Assembly: GCF_024679095.1 (NCBI RefSeq)
Contig: NW_026111674.1
Span: forward strand, 120,001-184,000
Length of the DNA stretch: 64,000 nt
Direction: 5' to 3'
DNA from: Eriocheir sinensis
Lineage: Eukaryota; Arthropoda; Malacostraca; Decapoda; Varunidae
The notes below the pieces were generated by a model. The model saw only the letters and a list, made by a program, of their open reading frames with translations. It searched no databases and was not told the origin of the DNA. The translations under genes and the position numbers were made by a program. This document shows positions 52,780-63,480 of the stretch, piece by piece (position 1 is the first letter of the stretch; every line of letters starts with the position of its first letter).

Positions 52780-53240
52780 TCTGGCAACGTTGATTGAGGG
52801 AGCCGAGAGGGTGGAACTGCGCATGCTAGGACCTAATTCGGTTTTATGGGTTTATTTGCTTATATTAACTTTGCTTTTGGTTATCATGGGCGGATTTTGT
52901 GTTTTTAATGTTTGGTTTGGTTGGAGGATGTTTGATTTATGGTGTTTTGGGATGTTTTGGGATGTATTTTGGAGTTTGGAAATACGCATGCGCAGACCCG
53001 GTTCCGTTTCATGAGCTTTATTTCCTTATATTGACTTAGTTTTTGTATTGTTTTTTGTTATCTTTGGTGGAGTTGTTTTCAGAATTTTTGGGTTGTGGTT
53101 TTTGGGTTGTGGTGTTTATGTGAGTTTGGAAATGCATATGCGTATATCCAATTCGCATTCATGAGGTTAATTTCACTATATTGATTTAGGTTTTGGTTAT
53201 CATGGGTGGAGTTTAGTTTTAAAATGTTCGTTATGTGACT
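52780..53240. repeat. three diverged units with GCATGC-type palindromes
   Basis: Units start with GCGCATGC at 52819, ACGCATGCGC at 52984 and TGCATATGCG at about 53133. Each is followed by an AATTCG or GGTTCCG word, CTTATATTGACTT-like sequence and ATCATGGGTGGAG-like sequence. It is T/G-rich on the + strand and has no supported gene. Confidence 0.65.
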
Positions 53241-53984
53241 CTGGGCAGTGTTATGTATTTAGGTTTGCTGTAAATAAGGTATAGTCAAAGTTTATTCCTG
53301 TAACTTTTCTCGAATACACAACCCGGATTTACGAGCCATTCCGTCGACATCTCCCACCTCCCATTTTTCTTCCATATTTCATCATATCTTGCAAACCCTC
53401 AAACTTCATTAGTATCTACCTTTGCAAGAGTGATATTCGTAAATCTTTAACCTACGATATTTTGCTTCCATTCACTCATTCGCATTCTTAAGGCTATTAA
53501 CGAAGAAATGATACACACATCCCATTTTCTTATCGCTTGAATTTGATTTCACGCATAACTCAAATAAAACCGTAGAAAAGAAAAATCAACACATTCTATT
53601 GCTCAAGAACCTTATAACATAGCCTACTTAGAGGGAATATAACACTAGAATCTATTAAACCACGAGAGAGGAAAACATCAATTGGTAGATAGGCTATATA
53701 GTGAATGTTAATAAAGAACCTGGTGATCAGAGAATATGTATTATGAAACACGTCCATAAATTAGGCTATGAGAGAAGTATTACTGATTTTCGAAAGTAAT
53801 AGATAAATACGATAAAATATGAGCAATATAAAAGCTTAAATGAAGAACCATAATACTCAGAAATTAATATACAGTGATATACGTGTTGGTGCAAGGCTAT
53901 GGGATGAAATATTGATTGATGTTTAATATATAGAAAAAAAATAGCTATCTAGTAGAGTAGGCTATTGGTGTGAGCTTAAGCGTT

Positions 53985-53985
<1 letters not shown>
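53241..53985. other. AT-rich unique segment, no gene
   Basis: Contains further AGGCTAT words (for example near 53691, 53764, 53898 and 53961). No frame or RNA gene is recognised. Confidence 0.5.
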
Positions 53986-53989
<4 letters not shown>

Positions 53990-54051
<62 letters not shown>

Positions 54052-54267
54052 TCAGCTGTTTAATCTCGTCTCTCAGAATAAAACCCCAATGCAAAAAAAA
54101 AAAGTTTGCCCAAAAATTATCAATCAAAAAAAAAAAAAAAAAAACTTGCACCCTGAATGTGATATAATTGGTTAAGTTTACCCTTTAGCAAACACACATA
54201 CATACATACATACATACATACATACATAAACAGACACAGACAGACAGACATAAATAAAAGCAGACAG

Positions 54268-54299
<32 letters not shown>

Positions 54300-54340
54300 T
54301 GGGTACAATTAGTCACCACAACAAAGAGGTCGAAGATACT

Positions 54341-54392
<52 letters not shown>

Positions 54393-54400
54393 CGAGAAGA
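53990..54400. repeat. microsatellite cluster
   Basis: (GA)n at about 53991-54048, two A-runs, (CATA)n at 54193-54229, (CAGA)n at about 54233-54300 and (GA)n at 54343-54388. Confidence 0.9.
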
Positions 54401-54641
54401 ACAAGAACAAGATAAGGAAAAGAAAATGGGCAAAGAAAACGAAGAAAACGAAGTATGTAAAAGAGAATGGGAGGAAGAGGAAGAAGGGAAGGAGAAAAGA
54501 TGATAGAAGGAGAGGAGGAGAGTTGATTCGAGGACAAAGGAGGGTTGATGGGTACGAATGAGGGAGATAAGGAGAGAAAGGAGAGAAGGAGGAGGAAGAG
54601 AGAGAAGATTAAGTGGCTGAGAGAGATGTCTGAAGTGGTGG

Positions 54642-54682
<41 letters not shown>

Positions 54683-54862
54683 TAGTACAGGAATTATCTC
54701 ACGGGAAATTTGTCTTGGGAGAAATAAACAAACTGGAAAATTAAACAACAACCAAAAAGGAGAGGAAGAAATATAGAAAGGATGATGTAGAGAAATAATA
54801 AAGGAAATTAATGATGGTACAGGAAATATCTCACGGGAAACTTAAACAAACAGAAGAAAACA

Positions 54863-54919
<57 letters not shown>

Positions 54920-55590
54920 TCGATAGGAAAACAAAGAAAGGGAGAGAGGAAGCAAAAGAGAGAGAGAGAGAAAAGAAGAGCAATGGAGGAAAAGAGGAGG
55001 AAAAGAGAAAAATATAGATAGAAAAAAACAGAGAAAGGGAATAAACAAACATAGAGATAAATAGGAATTAATTAAGGAGAGTGCAGGGAGGAAGGAGAGG
55101 ACAGATAGGGGAGAGGAAGGAGGAGGAAGAGGAGGAGAGGGAGGAGGAGGAGGAGGAGGGAACGAGGAAGAGGAAGAAAGGGGGAAAAGCAAATAAATAA
55201 AAAGGGCGAATAATGAAGAAGGGAGGAAGAGGAAGAATAAAAAAGACGCGGGAATGAAGGAAAAGGGAGAAAAAGAAGGAAAGCAGAAAAAAGGGAGAGG
55301 AAGGGAAAGAAAGGAGATTGAGAAAGGGAGAGAAAGGGAGTAAAGGGAGGAAGCAAAAGGAGAAGAGACAATAGAGAAGCGAAGAAGAGGGGAGGAAAAA
55401 AAGGGAAAAAACAAGGAAACAATGAAAAATGAAGATAAACGGGAAGAGAAAAAAAAGAGTAATTAAGGAGAGGAGAAGGGAGAAAAATCAGACAGACAGA
55501 CAGACAGAAAATGGAGGCAACACCGGTGAAAGAAAGGGAGAGGAAGGGAGGGAAGGAGGAAGAAGAGGAGGAAGAAGGGAAGAAGGGGGG
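54400..55590. repeat. polypurine block
   Basis: A/G-rich on the + strand throughout, with (GA)n at about 54645-54680 and 54866-54916 and (CAGA)n at 55490-55508. A word ACAGGAA(T/A)TATCTCACGGGA occurs twice near 54686 and 54820. No gene. Confidence 0.85.
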
Positions 55591-55759
55591 TGATGAAGAA
55601 GGCGGCGGACGTCTGATATACAAGATCACATCCCACACACCCCTCCCCCCATCCCCCCATCACCCCCCCCCTCTCATTGACCCTCTCCCCTTTCTCTCCC
55701 CATTTATCTGCCGCCTAATGGAAGATGTCCCCTCTCATTACAGGAAGGGAGGCAGGGTC
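55591..55759. other. C-rich segment
   Basis: Mostly C/T with short C-runs. No gene. Confidence 0.5.
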
Positions 55760-55880
55760 ACAGTATTGCCACCTCTCCGTCACCAGTGTTGCCACCTACC
55801 CGTCACCAATGTTGCCGCCTCCTCCTCACCAGTGTTGCCGCCTCCTCCTCACCAGTGTTGCCGCCTCGTCACCCTCCATA
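55760..55880. repeat. 21-24-bp minisatellite, five copies
   Basis: Units read close to CACCAGTGTTGCCGCCTCCT; five are visible, the last three being best conserved. Confidence 0.85.
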
Positions 55881-56370
55881 CCACTCTACAGCCCTTGTCA
55901 CACGAACGCTTTTCCTCTTCTTATTTTCCTCTCTCTCCCTTTTCCCTCTCCCTCCTCCTCCTCCTCTTCCATCTTCCTCTCCCCTGTCTCTCTTCTCCTT
56001 CCCTGCACCCTCCTTAAAATTAGTTCTTATGTATCTTTCTGTCTTGTAACTTTGGGTATAATAGAGATATGGACTAAATAAAGGTGAGGAAATACATGAT
56101 TTTTGACGAAGAATTAACTAAAAAAAATAAACTAAATATTTTTTGACACATTCAGTTGTTTGTTTATTTGTTTACTTATTTATTCATCACTCAATCTATC
56201 TATCAATTCATCTATCTATTTATCTACCTATTCTTCTTTCTACTGATCAACCAATCTATCTATCTATCTGTCTGTCTGTTTGTCTATCTACATATCTATC
56301 TATATATCTAGCTAGCTAACTAAACATATATCTATCAATCTCTCTATCTATCTATCTTAAACTACCCATC
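55881..56370. other. C/T-rich then (TCTA)n tetranucleotide tract
   Basis: C/T-rich to 56010, AT-rich to 56160, then an imperfect (TCTA)n tract at about 56195-56360. No gene. Confidence 0.65.
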
Positions 56371-57138
56371 CCTCTTATACCGAGAAAGAGGAAGCGAAGG
56401 AGGAGGAGGAGGAGGAGGAGGAAAGGAAGGAATTATATGAAAGAATGAAAAACGAGAAGAGTGGATTACCAGAGTGTATTAACATGAGGTGACAGGGAAG
56501 AAGTGTGGAGTTCAGGGTGGATGAATGAAGGGTGTGGGGAGTGGATGAAGTGGATGCGGAGTGACGGGTGAAGGAAGGGTGGAGCAGTGAAGTGGAGGAT
56601 GGGTGGAAATGACCTCTGTTTTGGTCACTCACTCACGACCCCTTTTTGCAGGAGAAGAGCTGGGCGGGCTGTTGTTTTTCTGTTATTTTTTATGCCCTTG
56701 AGCTGTTAGTGTTACCATTGATGCAAAAAAGGGAGATAACACCAAGACTCAAGTGGTGATAGTGATGGTGGTTATGGTGAGATGGAGAAGGTATTAATGA
56801 AGAACAAGTGGAACAAGAACAAGAACAACAGTGAGTCATGATTGCAAGGGAAGGAAGGGGAACAGAGGAAAGGAGAGGAAGAGGAGGCAGGGGAGGCATG
56901 AAGTAAGAAGGGAGAGGAAGAACAAGAACGAAAAATAAAGAAAAAGAGGAAATTGAAAAGGAAATGTAGAAGACGAGGGAAAGAAGAAGGAAATGGCAGA
57001 AAAAGAGGAGGGAAAGAAGAACGAAGGAGAGGATTAGAAGGAGCAGGAGAGAAAAAAAGAAGAAAAGATGAAAAAAAAAAGGAAAAGAGAAAAAAACAAA
57101 AACAGACGTAATTACAGGCAACAAACTCACCTTCTCAT

Positions 57139-57139
<1 letters not shown>
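56371..57139. other. purine-rich intergenic, no gene
   Basis: (GGA)n at 56400-56421 and A/G-rich sequence with a few mixed stretches. Confidence 0.6.
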
Positions 57140-57184
<45 letters not shown>

Positions 57185-57243
57185 CCCCCCCCCACACACA
57201 ACCCCCAACCCCTCCCCATCCTATCCTATCCCTTACCCCCCCC

Positions 57244-57302
<59 letters not shown>

Positions 57303-57384
57303 ACCCCCTCCCCCCAACGCACACAACTTCCAACCCCTCCCCATCCTATCCCATCCCTTACCCCTCCTCACACACACACCTGTC
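57140..57384. repeat. duplicated (CA)n plus C-rich unit
   Basis: (CA)n at 57141-57183 and 57248-57302 are each followed by a C-rich segment with CCCCTCCCCATCCTATCC, so the whole unit is duplicated. Confidence 0.85.
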
Positions 57385-57610
57385 ACACCGGCCTAGCCAC
57401 GTATCGGGTCCCGTCCGGCTGAGTCCGCGGCGGTAATGGTATCCTGCAGGAGCTATGTGAGTCCTGCGCCCTTCCTAGCAACACCCATAAACAGCAGGGG
57501 TGAAGGAGGCCGCGCAGGAACACAAAGGAGCACAAAGGAAGAACAAACAACAGCAGTCCTGATGGTCCAAACGAGGCTGTTTGTGACAAGCTACACTAAC
57601 TATCTAATCA
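57385..57610. other. GC-moderate unique segment
   Basis: A 225-bp island of ordinary complexity. It contains a possible donor CTATGTGAGT near 57454, but no exon can be supported. Confidence 0.4.
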
Positions 57611-58165
57611 AAGGTGGAAGATGAAGGACAGCAAAGACGAAGAAGGAGAAGGAGGCGCAAGGGTGAAGAAGGAAGAGGAAAGCAGGAAAAAGGGAGAGGA
57701 AGCGAAAGAGAAAGGGAGATTAAGGAAGCGAAAGGAGGAAGAGAGAGAAATACAGAGGATTGTAAGGAGGAGAAAAAAGGAGAAGGGAGAAGAGAGAATT
57801 GAGGAAGAGGAGGAAAAAGAGGAAACAGATAAGAAAACGATGAAAAAGGAAGAAGAGGATTGACGGAGAACACAGAAAAAGAGGAGCAGGAGGTGGAGGA
57901 GGAGGAGGAAGAGAGGATGAGTAGGAGGTGACGAAGGAGGAGGAAGAGAAGGAGATAAAGAGAAACAGAAGAAGGAGGAGGAGGAGGAGGAGTGAAGGAG
58001 AAAGAGGAGGAGTGAAGAAGAATGATGATGATGAGGAGGAGGAGTGTTAGAACATGGAGGAGAGTGGAAGAAGAGAAAAGAAGAGAAGAGTGGAGAAGAA
58101 AAAGAAGAGAGTGGAGTATATTAGCATGTGGAGGAGTGGAAGAGCGTAAAGAAGTGGAGGAAAGA
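57611..58165. repeat. polypurine block
   Basis: A/G-rich on the + strand with (GGA)n pieces at 57893-57910 and 57974-57992. Confidence 0.85.
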
Positions 58166-58169
58166 AAAA

Positions 58170-58170
58170 A

Positions 58171-58205
<35 letters not shown>

Positions 58206-58231
58206 TCACACACTTTTCCTTCATTACCTCA

Positions 58232-58296
<65 letters not shown>

Positions 58297-58454
58297 TCCT
58301 TAACATTATTACCTTAAAAGGATGTGTTGAGTGAATCTAAGGAAGTCATGCGTATTCCACGAAGAGGAGGAGGAGGAGGAGGAAGAGGAGGAGGAGGAGG
58401 AGGAGGAGGAGGAGGAGTCTCTAACATTGGTCATTATCCTCTTAATATTCTCTT

Positions 58455-58511
<57 letters not shown>
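58170..58511. repeat. microsatellite cluster
   Basis: (GA)n about 58174-58202, (CA)n 58239-58294, (GGA)n about 58363-58416 and (CT)n about 58459-58510. Confidence 0.9.
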
Positions 58512-58514
<3 letters not shown>

Positions 58515-58569
58515 CAATATATTTCTCACTTCGTATATATTTTCCTCCTAACCAATCCCACAACACTTA

Positions 58570-58596
58570 TGACGTCATACGAAGAGGATGACGTCA
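58570..58596. promoter_or_regulatory. pair of TGACGTCA palindromes
   Basis: TGACGTCA occurs at 58570-58577 and 58589-58596, the consensus CRE bound by CREB/ATF bZIP factors. Start-to-start spacing is 19 bp. No gene start is evident nearby, so a regulatory role is only possible. Confidence 0.4.
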
Positions 58597-58784
58597 TTAT
58601 AGTAAGACTCGTAAGATTGTATTCAGAGCTCTTCGTTAATGGTTCCTTCCTTACTTTACTAACTCAAAAACCACCGGCAACTTCTTTTAATTAAACTCCT
58701 ATTCGCCTTCTATCAATTTCAAACACACCTTCCTTTCCAATTTCTACTGTTTTTTTTTTTTTCGTGAAAGTGGTTCATGGCAAG

Positions 58785-58890
58785 CTGGTAGGGACTGACT
58801 GACTAACTGGCTGACTGACTGACTGATTGACTGATTGACTGACTGACTAACTGACTGACTGACTGGCTGACTGACTGACTGATCTTCCTG
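58785..58890. repeat. (GACT)n tetranucleotide repeat
   Basis: About 25 GACT-type units with scattered GATT, AACT and GGCT variants. Confidence 0.88.
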
Positions 58891-59643
58891 GCATTGATAT
58901 CATGGGAATAGGTCTGGGAATGGGGAGCTTGTGATATGGGTGAGTGGGGTGTATGATATCACTCTCCACTCCCCCCCCTCCTCTCCCCTTCCTCCCCCCC
59001 CCCACCAGCACTCTATCAAGCAGTGTGTTTGAGAACCGCACCCACGCCCCCGCTTTTCCTTCCTACCCTTTCCCTCCACACCCTCCCTCCTTTTCCTCCT
59101 ACTCTTCTCAGAATCTACCCTCCCTATCCCCTTCTGTTCCCTTTCCTTTCCCTGCCTCCCTCTGTACCCCTGTATCTACCCTCCTCCTCTTCTATGCTAC
59201 CCTGCCTACCCTCCCCCTTCCCCTCTCTTGTCTAACCTTCTCGTAATCTACCCCTCCCCTTTTTACCTGCCCCTCCCTCCCTTTCCTTACCTCCCTTCCT
59301 CCCTCCTGTCCCTCCAGCTAACCCTTACCCCCCCTTATCCTCATACCTCCCCCTCTTCACCCCTTCCCCCCCATCTCATAACAAAGGCGCCCCAGGATGG
59401 GTTTAATTTCCCCATTAAGGCACAGTCGCAAGCGGCACCTGTTGGCACTGCCCCCTGAGTGCCTGGTGCGGCCCTCGCGGCTCGACCCGGCGGCCCCTTG
59501 ACGCTATTAAGCCCTTCACGCCCCTTCCTGACCCGAGGGACACGATGCTTGCCCGCCATCTTGCTGTACTTTTTTTGGTCCTGACTCCGGGGTAGGGGAT
59601 GACGGCACCTCCAGGACAGAACGTGGTGCTAAGGTTATAAATA
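58891..59643. other. pyrimidine-rich repeat unit and GC-rich island
   Basis: Positions 59050-59250 are a first copy of the pyrimidine-rich unit found again at 59713-60075 (CTTTCCCTGCCTCCCTCTGT then ACCCCTGTATCTACCCTCCT). Positions 59385-59643 are a GC-rich unique island with no supported exon. Confidence 0.6.
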
Positions 59644-60308
59644 GCGGTGGCTGAGTGATTAGTGTGCCGGCGTGGTAGTACCTTGGAGGACCAGGGTTCG
59701 TGTCCCGCCCAAAGCTTTTCCTTCCTGCCCCTTCCCTCCACTCCCTCCCTCCTCTTCCTCCTCCTCCACTTCTCAGAATCTAACCTCCCTATTCCATTCT
59801 GTTCCCTTCTGTCTTTCCCTGCCTCCCTCTGTACCCCTGTATCTACCCTCCTCCTCCTCCTCCTCCTCCTCCTCCTCCTCCTCCTGCTCCTCCTCTTCCT
59901 CTTCTCAGAATCTTCCCTCCATATTCCCTACTCACTGCTGTCTTTCCCTGCCACCATCTGTACCCCTGTATCTAACCTCCTCCTCCTCCTCCTCCTCCTC
60001 CTCCTCTATGCTTCCCTGCCTACCCTCCCCCTTCCCCTCTCTTGTAACCTTCTCTCCATCTACTCCCCTTTTTCCCTGCCCCTCCCCCCCTTCGCTAAAA
60101 GGTGACAATTTTCAATAATCACCAAGTGGCCTAAGACTACCCACATGTTGCCCTGATGCCCACCTATCAACCCGGACTCCGGTGAAACTTTCAAGAGAAT
60201 TAAGTGGAGTTCCAGGAGGCATCGTGAGCCGAGCAAACGACCACCAGGAACCATAAAAAAGCCTACCGGTATTATGGGCTAAACCGTAAAAAAAAAAAAA
60301 AAAAAAAA
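59644..60308 (+). mobile_element. SINE family 2 copy interrupted by pyrimidine repeats
   Basis: A tRNA-like head lies at 59644-59715 with A-box-like GGTGGCTGAGTGATTAGTG and B-box-like GGTTCGTGTCC. The SINE body resumes at about 60103 with AGTGGCCTAAGACTACCCAC and ends at GCCTACCGG then a poly(A) at 60289-60310. Between them lie about 390 bp of C/T-rich duplicated units absent from the copy at 24526-24866. Confidence 0.75.
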
Positions 60309-60310
60309 AA

Positions 60311-60785
60311 TGGCAGTCGCTTTGTGAGTAGGCGCGTCCCCTGAGAGCCAGCGGAAGTGTTGTGGCGCCAGACGTGAGGGAGAGTCACTTCACTGCACCA
60401 CAACAGCCGTCTCACACCCGCTACCTCAGGGCTGCTCGGCGGGGAAAAGGGAGAAAAGAAAAACAGCCAATCAGTCCACCTTGCCTTCCCTTACAATGGG
60501 CGCCCTGAGACATCACGCTTCTCGTCACCCTCCTTGGCTATACGATCTTCAATTATCTTCCTTTCTTCGAGGTCCTGAGAGCCATATTCATCACCCTCTT
60601 TGTGGCATCTATACAAGTGACACTTCCGACCGTCTATTGTCCCTCCGTGGCACCCGCAGAGGCCCAGAACCCTTGTTGGCACCCCGCTGGCTCTGTACGC
60701 CCCCTGTCACCCCTGCTCCCCTGCCCCTTGTCACGTGAGCCGGCCGGAAGGGAACCACTTGGGAGAAGGTGCCTGACAGGGGGTG
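60311..60785. other. unique segment, no supported gene
   Basis: Ordinary complexity, with an 85-codon + frame (60481-60738) and an overlapping minus frame. Neither has a recognised domain nor a clear splice context. Confidence 0.4.
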
Positions 60786-61090
60786 TAAACAGATGCTTCT
60801 TCCTCCCTGCCTCCCTGCCTCTCTCCCTCCCCTCCCTTCTTCCTCCCTACCTCCCTCCTTGCTTCCCTGTCTCTCTCCCTCCCCTCCCTTCTCCTTCTTG
60901 CCTCCCTCCAGCCTTCTTCTCCCTCCCCTCCCTTCTTCCTCCCTGCCTCCCTCCTTGCCTCCCTGTCTCTCTCCCTCCCCTCCCTTCTCCTTCTTGCCTC
61001 CCTCCACCCTTCTTCTCTCCCTCCTCTCTCTTCCTCTTCCTTCCTTCTTCTCTCCCTCCTCTTTCTTCCTCTTCCTTTTCCATTTTCTCC
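60786..61090. repeat. polypyrimidine tandem units
   Basis: CTTCCTCCCTGCCTCCCTCC and CTGTCTCTCTCCCTCCCCTC recur as a unit of about 118 bp, roughly 2.5 times. Confidence 0.85.
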
Positions 61091-61795
61091 CCTTTATTTT
61101 AGTTTTTTAAGTGACTTTTTGAATTATTTTTATGTATTTTATTTATTTATTTATGCTCTACTATTTTTTTAAAATTATTGGAATACACGAATACAAGGGC
61201 GAAGATAATGTAAAAAAATAAAATAAATAAAAATCAGCCCGCCCCACTAACCTTATTCCTATCTTTCCTTAATTCCTTTCTTTATTTCTTTCTTATCCTA
61301 TCCTTTCTTTATCCCTTTCTTCCTATCCTTTCTTTATCCCTTTCTCCTTCCTATCCTTTCTTTATTCCTATTCTATCTATATTCCTTTCTTAATTCCTTT
61401 CTTATCCTTTCTTCATCCCTTTCTCCCTCCTATCTTCTCCCCTTCCTTCCCTCATATGAATTTATACTCCTCCTCTACAGCATCTTCTTATCCTCCTCCT
61501 CCTCCTCCTCCTCCTCCTCCTCCTCCTCCTTCCTCCTCCTCCTCCTCCTCTCCCACACCAATTGCATAACTACACACTACAGATATTTTCTTTCATAACT
61601 TGGTAATTTGACAGTTGTTTTCTCTCTCCTCCTCCTCCTCCTCCTCCTCCTCCTCCTCCTCTTCTTCTTCTTCTTCTTCTTCTTCCTCCTTCTCTTCCTC
61701 CTTTCACTCTCAAAGCGCAGAAAAATAAATTAATTCTCGCTATTAAGGCAAATTATACGTTTTTTTTTTTGCCTGCTTTCTTTAATTCTTGCGTG
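61091..61795. repeat. T-rich sequence and (CTC)n arrays
   Basis: AT-rich to 61250, CTTTCTTTATCC-type repeats at 61255-61440, then (CTC)n at about 61490-61550 and (CTC)n(CTT)n at 61627-61690. No gene. Confidence 0.75.
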
Positions 61796-61865
61796 TTTGC
61801 TCTCTCTCTCTCTCTCTCAGCGAGGTCAACGAGGTGCCATGGCCTCCTAGTGCCTCTGCGGTCAA

Positions 61866-61903
<38 letters not shown>

Positions 61904-61930
61904 AGAGAGAGGAACTTTGAAAGAGAGAGC
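61796..61930. repeat. (CT)n/(GA)n inverted microsatellites
   Basis: (CT)n at 61800-61818 and 61868-61902 is followed by CGAGAGAGAGG and AGAGAGAG, so the strand can fold back on itself. About 50 bp of unique sequence lies between the two CT runs. Confidence 0.75.
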
Positions 61931-62226
61931 GGTAAAATATCCATGAAAATATTTATTCCTCCTCGCTTGTCTTTTCTTTGGCATAACTCAATCTCCTCCT
62001 CCTCCTCCTCCTCCTCTTTCCTCGTCCTCCTACTCCTCCTATTCTTCCTACTCCTCCTCCTCCTCCTCTTCATGTACCACTTCTTTCATATTCCATCTTT
62101 AGATTCTACATATTTCTTTCCTCCTCCCTTCCTCCCTCCCCTTTCTCTCTCCCCTTCCCTCTCTCCCTCCTCCCTTCTTCTCTTCACTCTCCCTTATCAA
62201 AACTTTTCCCCCCATCGCTAGCATAA

Positions 62227-62284
<58 letters not shown>

Positions 62285-63262
62285 ACACACACACTCTCTC
62301 TCTCTCTCTCTCACCTCAGGTCTAATTCACTTCCTGCCGTGACCTCCGTGCCTGGGGTCATCGGGAGGTCACGTGACTCCAACACTCGTGACCTCGTGAC
62401 ACGGTTGTTGTGTAGAAGGGAAAAAATAAGGTCATCCTCTTCTTCCTCTTTCTTCCTCTTACTTTTTCTTCTTTATTTCCTCTTACTAATTTTTTCCTCT
62501 TTCTTTCCTCTCCTCTTTTACTTTTTCCTCTTTCCTTACTTTTTTCCTCTTTCCTGTTACTTTTTCCTCTCTCTTTCCTCTTTCTTCCTCTTCCTTTCCT
62601 CTTTGTTTTCTTATGTTAAATTTTGTTGCCCTTTCCTTTCCTTTCCTTCTTTTTCTCTTGTTTAATTTTCTTTTCTTTTCCTTGCCTTGTTTTTCCTTTC
62701 CTTTATTTTCCTTCCCTTTCAATTCCTCTTCGTTTCTTTCTTTTCCCTTCCTTTTCTTTACCTTCTTTCCACTCTTTCCTTTCTCTTTCTTTCTTCTCTC
62801 TTTCTTTCTTTCCTTCCCTTTCATTTTCTTTCCTGCGTTAAATTTATCGGTTTAAGGTTATTTCCTCTTTTGTTTCATTTGTGTTAAATTTTATCGGTTT
62901 GTTGTTATTCTCTCTCTCTAATCTTCTCTAATCCACTAACTTCTCTAATCCACTTCTTTCCTTCTCTCTATCTCCCTTTTTCTTTTTTTTTTTCCTTCTC
63001 CATTTTCTCGATCTCTCTCCTTTTCTCCCATTCCTACATTCTTTCTTTTCCTCCGTTTCTCCTCCCTTTCTCTCCCTCTTCTCTCTCCTTTCCCCCCCCC
63101 TAACTCCGCATCTCTTCCTCTCCCACGTGCGTGGCAAGTAAACCCTCTCTCTCTCTCTCTCTCTCTCCCCCTCTCATATCTCCCCTCCCTCCCTCTTCTC
63201 TTCTTCCTCTCCCTCCCCCAAGACCTCTCATTCATAATTCATCTCTTCCTGGTCCCATTCAC

Positions 63263-63265
<3 letters not shown>
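61931..63265. repeat. polypyrimidine region with microsatellites
   Basis: (CTC)n at 61994-62015 and 62050-62068, (CT)n at about 62230-62281 and 62294-62312, a short GC-moderate piece at 62330-62430, then CTTTCCTCTTTC-type T/C-rich sequence to 62870 and more C/T-rich sequence to 63210. No gene. Confidence 0.75.
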
Positions 63266-63314
<49 letters not shown>

Positions 63315-63369
63315 ACTTTCTTTTTATAGTAAATCACCCACTTAACTAAGTCGCTCTATTTTCATCTCT

Positions 63370-63406
<37 letters not shown>

Positions 63407-63480
63407 CAGTGGTTAGTAGTAGTAGCTGTAGTAGTAGTTGGTGGTGGTGGTGGTGATGGTGATGGTGGTGATGTGGTGGT
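63266..63480. repeat. (CA)n and (GTA)n microsatellites
   Basis: (CA)n at about 63266-63316 and (GTA)n at about 63371-63440 shading into (GGT)n. Confidence 0.9.

Noticed and set aside
52790..53014. 74-codon frame rich in Trp, Gly and Phe
   Set aside because: It lies inside a T/G-rich diverged tandem repeat and is explained by composition.
60481..60738. 85-codon + frame in a unique segment
   Set aside because: No domain, an overlapping minus frame of similar length, and no promoter or splice evidence.
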